DNA of 64,000 nt from Propionigenium maris DSM 9537. Its GTDB lineage: Bacteria > Fusobacteriota > Fusobacteriia > Fusobacteriales > Fusobacteriaceae. This document shows positions 60,190-64,000 of this stretch, piece after piece (positions within the stretch are counted from its first letter, which is position 1; each line of letters opens with the position of its first letter). The translations under genes were made by a program, and so were the position numbers. The stretch spans positions 215,172 through 279,171 of the forward strand of contig NZ_BSDY01000003.1 of assembly GCF_027925155.1 (NCBI RefSeq), given 5' to 3'. The notes beneath the pieces were generated by a model that was not told the origin of the DNA, made no database searches, and saw nothing but the letters and a program-made list of their open reading frames with translations.

Positions 60190-61542
60190 ATGAAGTATAA
60201 GAAGCACAGGGACCTCATCGTCAATGGGAGTCTCTATAAAGTTATATTAAAGATCTCCATTCCCCTTATGATCAGTGAGCTAATTCAGAGAGCCTACACC
60301 CTTACAGACATGTATTTTATGGGAAGGATGGGAAGTGTTCAGGTGGCTGCCCTTGCCTTTGTAGACCCGGTTATCAACGCTGTCATGGCTGCAGGTATGG
60401 GGCTTTCCGTTCCCATGCTTTCCATGGTATCCCAGAATATAGGGAGCAAAAACTATGAGGGGGCCAGAAGGAGTATCGGAAACCTGGTCTTCCTTGCTTC
60501 TGTACTCTCAATTCTAATTGGCCTCACTGGGACCTTTGCCTCCCACCCTATATTGAGAGCCCTCAATGTAACAGGAACTCTCCTTCAGGAGGGGGCTTCC
60601 TACCTTAGGATAGTGCTCCTGGGAACATTCTTCACCTTTATGAATGTGTGCTACCTCTCGGTAAAACAGGCTGAAGGGGATACCATGAAGCCCCTCTATA
60701 TGAACATAGCTTCCCTGGTGTTCAACCTTCTCCTGAACCCCCTCTTTATCTTTAAGATGAATATGGGAATCACAGGAGCTGCTGTGGCTACAGTTATCTC
60801 CAAGGGCTTCCTTGCAGCTTACGGAATCTACGACCTCTTCTACACTGGAAGGGGTCTGAAGATCTCAAGGGAACACCTGAAGATCTCCAAAGAAGACCTC
60901 GTAAAGGTTATGGCCCTGGGAATCCCGGCAGTCATAACCAAGTCCACCTCTCCCATTGGAAATATGCTTATCAACTCCCACGCTGTGGGATATGGGGCTG
61001 CTGTAATTGCTGCTGTGGGACTGGGAAACAAGGTAAACAGTATCCTCTTTAGTCTGAGCACCAGCCTCTGTGCTTCCATGAGTACCATTGCAGGTCAGAA
61101 TATTGGAGCGGGAAATCTTCAAAGGGTCAGGGAAGCTGTGAGAAAGATGGGAGTCATAACCATCCTGCTAGGTATTATAGGTTCAGCTGTCATCATTGGA
61201 TTTTCAGATCCCATCCTTGCCGTCTTTACCACAGACCCGGCAGTAGTGGAGCTCACAAGGGAGTTCTTCATAGCCACCACCCCTACAGCTGTAGCCTGGG
61301 GAATCTATCAGATCGTCATGGGGGTCCACCAGGGAGCGGGATATACCAAGATCTCCATGTATATCACGGTAATCAGGCTCTGGCTCATGAGGATCCCCCT
61401 GGTATTTATCCTGGACAGATTTATAGGGGCCAGATCCCTCTGGTATTCCACAGCTGTGGCTACAAACGCCATTGGAGTGGTAGCTGTTATCTTCTACCTC
61501 TCAGGTATATGGGAGAAAAAAAATAAGTACATTACAGCATAA
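60190..61542 (+). CDS. MATE-family efflux transporter
   Basis: About 450 aa starting MKYKKHRDLIVNGSLYKVILKISIPLM. I chose ATG 60190 because AAAGGAG lies 6 nt upstream; the frame from GTG 60160 has none. Twelve helices in two halves: ISIPLMISELIQRAYTLTDMYFMGRMG opens the first and MALGIPAVITKSTSPIGNMLINSHAVGYGAAVIAAVG the second, the latter with ASMSTIAGQNIGAGN, a MATE hallmark. It is an antiporter of sodium or protons against cationic drugs. Monocistronic. Confidence 0.92.
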   Translation: MKYKKHRDLIVNGSLYKVILKISIPLMISELIQRAYTLTDMYFMGRMGSVQVAALAFVDPVINAVMAAGMGLSVPMLSMVSQNIGSKNYEGARRSIGNLVFLASVLSILIGLTGTFASHPILRALNVTGTLLQEGASYLRIVLLGTFFTFMNVCYLSVKQAEGDTMKPLYMNIASLVFNLLLNPLFIFKMNMGITGAAVATVISKGFLAAYGIYDLFYTGRGLKISREHLKISKEDLVKVMALGIPAVITKSTSPIGNMLINSHAVGYGAAVIAAVGLGNKVNSILFSLSTSLCASMSTIAGQNIGAGNLQRVREAVRKMGVITILLGIIGSAVIIGFSDPILAVFTTDPAVVELTREFFIATTPTAVAWGIYQIVMGVHQGAGYTKISMYITVIRLWLMRIPLVFILDRFIGARSLWYSTAVATNAIGVVAVIFYLSGIWEKKNKYITA

Positions 61543-61639
61543 AAAGGAGTTTGATGCTCCACCCCTTCTAATCTTATACAATGGATTGTTATGATGGTAA
61601 TAATCTATTATTTTATACTTTCTCCTAATAATAAAAAAG
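61542..61639. repeat. Interspersed intergenic repeat, copy B (related to 12918)
   Basis: Starts AAAAAGGAGTTTGATGCTCCACCCCTTCTAA and ends TATACTTTCTCCTAATAATAAAAAAG. It aligns end to end with 12918-13018 with about 70 percent identity by eye, including both ends, and again abuts the terminator of a minus-strand gene. Confidence 0.6.
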
Positions 61640-61664
61640 ACTGACCCTTCTGGTCAGTCTTTTT
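61636..61664. terminator. Terminator after the mannose-6-phosphate isomerase gene
   Basis: AAAGACTGACC/GGTCAGTCTTT stem (61637-61663) with A-run left and T-run right, usable by both convergent genes. Confidence 0.9.
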
Positions 61665-61699
61665 CTATCTATTCTCTCCAATTCTATATGAGTTTTCCC

Positions 61700-62668
61700 T
61701 TAAAGAAAGGACTTAAGTATCTCTACCCTTCCCTCTACACTCACATCAAGACCAGCCGGGATAAAGTAGGTATCCCCCTTCCTGATCTCATATTCTTTTC
61801 CAGAGTGAAGGATCTTTCCCTCTCCCTCTAGGATAGAGTATACCTTGAAGTTTTCATTTATCTCATCCCTGAAAACACCCTCTACCATGAGCTTGTCTAT
61901 ATTGAAGTACTCTCCCCTTACAAGGATCTCCTTCTGGGCTCCCTCTAGAGCTATCTTCTCCCTGGAATCATTTGTTGTTATCTCAGGCTTCTCATTGAAG
62001 TTTATTACATCCGATGCTTTATCCAGGTGCAGCTCCCTGGCCACTCCGTTTACCTTCCTGTCAAAGTCATAGATCCTGTAGGTTGTATCTGAGTTCTGCT
62101 GGGTTTCACATATTACCACAGATCCCTCAAGGCTTGCATGTACAAGGCCTGGATTTACATTTATAAAGTCTCCCCTTTTCACAGAAACTATATTAAACAT
62201 ATCTGTAAAGTCATTGGCCTTGGCCTTGGTCAGAAACTCCTCCTTGGTAATTCCCTCCTTCAATCCCATAATTAGTCTTGCATCCTCGCTGGCCTCAATA
62301 ATATACCAGGATTCCGACTTACCAAACTCCTTCTCCACCCTCAGAGCATACTCATCGGAGGGGTGTACCTGCACAGAAAGTCTGTCATTTACATCTAAAT
62401 ATTTTATAAGTACCGGGAACTTCCCCTTAAATCTATTGTAAATTTCCTCTCCCAGAAGGGCTGCTCCATCTTGATCCACAAGCTCCTGAAGACTCTTCCC
62501 CTCTAAAGATCCGTTTTCCACATAGGACATTCCGTTCTTGTGGGAACTCACTTCCCATGATTCTCCGTAGTTATCAGCTGTAGGAAGTTTCATATCCAGA
62601 GCTTCTTCAAAACCTCTCCCCCCCCAAATCTTTTCCACAAAATGCTTTTTAAACTTTAATGGATACAT
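61700..62668 (-). CDS. manA: Mannose-6-phosphate isomerase, class I
   Basis: About 322 aa from ATG 62668 (RBS GAGGGGG; the longer frame starts upstream of it). Zinc-dependent cupin enzyme interconverting mannose-6-phosphate and fructose-6-phosphate. Zinc-site segments are VQVHPSDEYA and ESWYIIEA, plus NPGLVHASLEGSVVICETQQNSDTTYRIYDFDR (conserved His and Arg). The C-terminal cupin strand FKVYSILEGEGKI is present. It is next to a LacI-type regulator on the same strand, which may control it. Confidence 0.93.
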   Translation of the reverse strand: MYPLKFKKHFVEKIWGGRGFEEALDMKLPTADNYGESWEVSSHKNGMSYVENGSLEGKSLQELVDQDGAALLGEEIYNRFKGKFPVLIKYLDVNDRLSVQVHPSDEYALRVEKEFGKSESWYIIEASEDARLIMGLKEGITKEEFLTKAKANDFTDMFNIVSVKRGDFINVNPGLVHASLEGSVVICETQQNSDTTYRIYDFDRKVNGVARELHLDKASDVINFNEKPEITTNDSREKIALEGAQKEILVRGEYFNIDKLMVEGVFRDEINENFKVYSILEGEGKILHSGKEYEIRKGDTYFIPAGLDVSVEGRVEILKSFL

Positions 62669-62742
62669 CTCATTCCCCCTCAATCTACTGAATTCTTGCC
62701 CTAATTATATCTAATTTTACCTCCCTTGTCGATACAAGAAAA

Positions 62743-62764
62743 AAAGAGCCTTCAAAAGACTCTC
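62743..62764 (-). terminator. Terminator after the LacI-type gene
   Basis: AGAGTCTTTTGAAGGCTCT hairpin (62745-62763) followed by T7 on the minus strand. Confidence 0.75.
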
Positions 62765-63799
62765 TTAAAATTTTATTCCCTTTTCCGAGCCTCTCAGTAC
62801 CAGCTGAGGTTCAAACTCCACAACCTTCTCCTCAAGCTGCTCCCCACGGAATACCCTGGCCAGAAGTTCCACACACAGTTCCCCTATTACCTCAGATGAT
62901 CTCTCGATACAGGTTACCCCTAGATCCAGATCCTCAAATATCTGAGCATCATCAAAACTAATAATTGGAAGCTTTCTGTCTGCCTCCTTCAGCGCCTTAA
63001 TAAGTCCAAGGGTAGCTGTGTTGGTAAGGGCAAATACAGCCTCTACCTCCTCATTGTCTACAATCTCTCTCTTGGCAGTTACATAGGCTGCCTTGGCGTG
63101 GTCATCACTGATCTTATAGTCCCCGCAGTTAAATAGAAGGTCTTTATCCAGAGTCACCCCATACTCATCCATAGCCCTCTGTACCCCCTGCATCCTGTGG
63201 GAGTATCTCCAGTCCTCACTCTCGTGCCACTTGATAAATCCGATTTTTCTGTACCCCTGCTTTAGAAGGTACTTCATACCCAGATAAGCCATCTTTTCCT
63301 CTGAATAAACTATCTGATAGAAATCCGTGTCCACAACCCTCTTACCGATAAGGATCACCGGTATCCCGAGTTTTTTTAGCTCCTCCTCCATCTCCTTTGT
63401 ATACCATGAACTGTAGAGTAGCATAGCCCCTGCTCTTTTTTTGTTTGCCATCTCTATGATCTTCTGCTCCTTCTTCTTTACCACATCTTCATTCAGGGAA
63501 TCTGTAGTATATAGGAGTATATTCATATCACTGGCAATTGCGTCGGCCATTACTTCAGTTATTATTGTAGAAAAAAATGGATTTTTTATATTTGGAAGAG
63601 ACACTGCCACATCATTACTCATACTTTTAGAAAGATTTCTGGCTATATCACTGGGTTTATAGTGGAGTCTTTCAATTACCTCTAGTACATTTCTTCTGGT
63701 TATATCATTTACATTGGGATGATTGTTTATAACCCTTGAAACCGTACTCTTGGAGACCCCTGCTTCCTTAGCTATTTCATTTATAGATATCTTTTTCAA
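62765..63799 (-). CDS. LacI-family transcriptional regulator
   Basis: About 344 aa. N-terminal HTH (SINEIAKEAGVSKSTVSRVINNHPNV, about 4-29) with hinge helix KPSDIARNLS, then a periplasmic-binding-protein-like sugar domain (about 60-340; VAVSLPNIKNPFFSTIITEV, PVILIGKRV, AVFALTNTATLGLIKAL, SFDDAQIF). I take TTG 63799 as start: TTGGGAGGG is the RBS, while the longer TTG frame would start inside it. The ligand is unknown; mannose-related control of manA is an option. Confidence 0.88.
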   Translation of the reverse strand: MKKISINEIAKEAGVSKSTVSRVINNHPNVNDITRRNVLEVIERLHYKPSDIARNLSKSMSNDVAVSLPNIKNPFFSTIITEVMADAIASDMNILLYTTDSLNEDVVKKKEQKIIEMANKKRAGAMLLYSSWYTKEMEEELKKLGIPVILIGKRVVDTDFYQIVYSEEKMAYLGMKYLLKQGYRKIGFIKWHESEDWRYSHRMQGVQRAMDEYGVTLDKDLLFNCGDYKISDDHAKAAYVTAKREIVDNEEVEAVFALTNTATLGLIKALKEADRKLPIISFDDAQIFEDLDLGVTCIERSSEVIGELCVELLARVFRGEQLEEKVVEFEPQLVLRGSEKGIKF

Positions 63800-63871
63800 A
63801 ATCTTCCCTCCCAATATAGATTATAAGTTTATATTGATTTTGTCAACTAGCTCCATTTATTGAGGAAAAAA

Positions 63872-63895
63872 ATGGAGCTGCCGTGGCAGCTCCTA
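63872..63895 (-). terminator. Terminator after the edge gene
   Basis: Ten-pair GGAGCTGCC/GGCAGCTCC stem (63874-63892) followed by T7 on the minus strand. Confidence 0.93.
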
Positions 63896-63901
63896 AAGTT
63901 T

Positions 63902-64000
63902 TTAGCAAGAAACCTTTTCCTGAGCCATGAACTCTGCTTCTACAAGTATTGCAGTGGCCTTCTCCAGGTTCTTCTCATTTACAAGAACGATAGGTCCTGT
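63902..64000 (-). CDS. C-terminal end of an unidentified protein (5' end outside the window)
   Basis: The last 32 codons read TGPIVLVNEKNLEKATAI then a helical end (LVEAEFMAQEKVSC) and TAA 63902. Open to the window edge. Too little is visible to name the family. The strong terminator 10 bp later confirms a real gene end. Confidence 0.6.
   Translation of the reverse strand, partial: TGPIVLVNEKNLEKATAILVEAEFMAQEKVSC

Overview
The window looks like chromosome of an anaerobic, amino-acid-fermenting Fusobacteriota bacterium (Propionigenium, Ilyobacter, Cetobacterium or Fusobacterium-like; genus not determined). The reasons are a complete lysine-to-crotonyl-CoA/butyrate fermentation cluster with the kamA-kamB-kamC-kamD-kamE order, AT-rich intergenic DNA, AGGAGG-type ribosome binding sites, a Gram-negative envelope (TonB-dependent receptor, outer-membrane barrel, usher), and small ferredoxin and selenoprotein genes.

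Layout. 1-5250: nickel-pincer lactate racemase locus. larB and larE point left; larA, a small unknown gene and a NikM/NikN-type nickel permease pair point right from a long leader. 6100-10500: AEC-family carrier, D-2-hydroxyacid dehydrogenase and a CitA/DcuS-type two-component system. 10700-12830: APC amino-acid permease and a Crp-like regulator. 13050-23270 (all minus): lysine fermentation, as a ctfA-ctfB unit plus a kal-kce-kdd-kamABCDE unit behind a lysine riboswitch whose layout suggests activation by lysine. 23900-32230: GltS, macro-domain protein, GyrI-like protein, BrnQ, DAACS symporter and a gamma-glutamyltransferase-like enzyme. 32700-38720: chaperone-usher-like pilus operon. 39000-42510: Crp-like regulator, ZIP transporter, ferredoxin, Nudix protein. 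42790-45020: cobalamin riboswitch and a BtuB-like receptor. 45500-48780: AT-rich accessory stretch with an AAA ATPase/Toprim-like pair resembling RloAB/AbiL defence and a 28-residue GYD-repeat protein. 48995-49522: four tRNAs (Gly, Lys, Arg, Leu). 49777-56581: MoxR-DUF58-Bat operon. 56647-64000: a peroxiredoxin of the Bcp family whose catalytic cysteine codon is UGA (probable selenocysteine), outer-membrane protein, small lipoprotein, HAD phosphatase, MATE exporter, mannose-6-phosphate isomerase, LacI-type regulator and the end of an unknown gene.

How it fits together. Lysine 5,6-aminomutase needs adenosylcobalamin, and the window also holds a cobalamin-riboswitch-controlled receptor. KamB and KamC are probable reactivation factors for the aminomutase. 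The lar genes and the neighbouring D-2-hydroxyacid dehydrogenase together point to active handling of both lactate isomers. Several intergenic gaps carry related palindromic repeats and a recurrent terminator-adjacent motif. Start codons were moved from the longest open frame wherever a ribosome binding site clearly indicated another start; those cases are stated in the entries.
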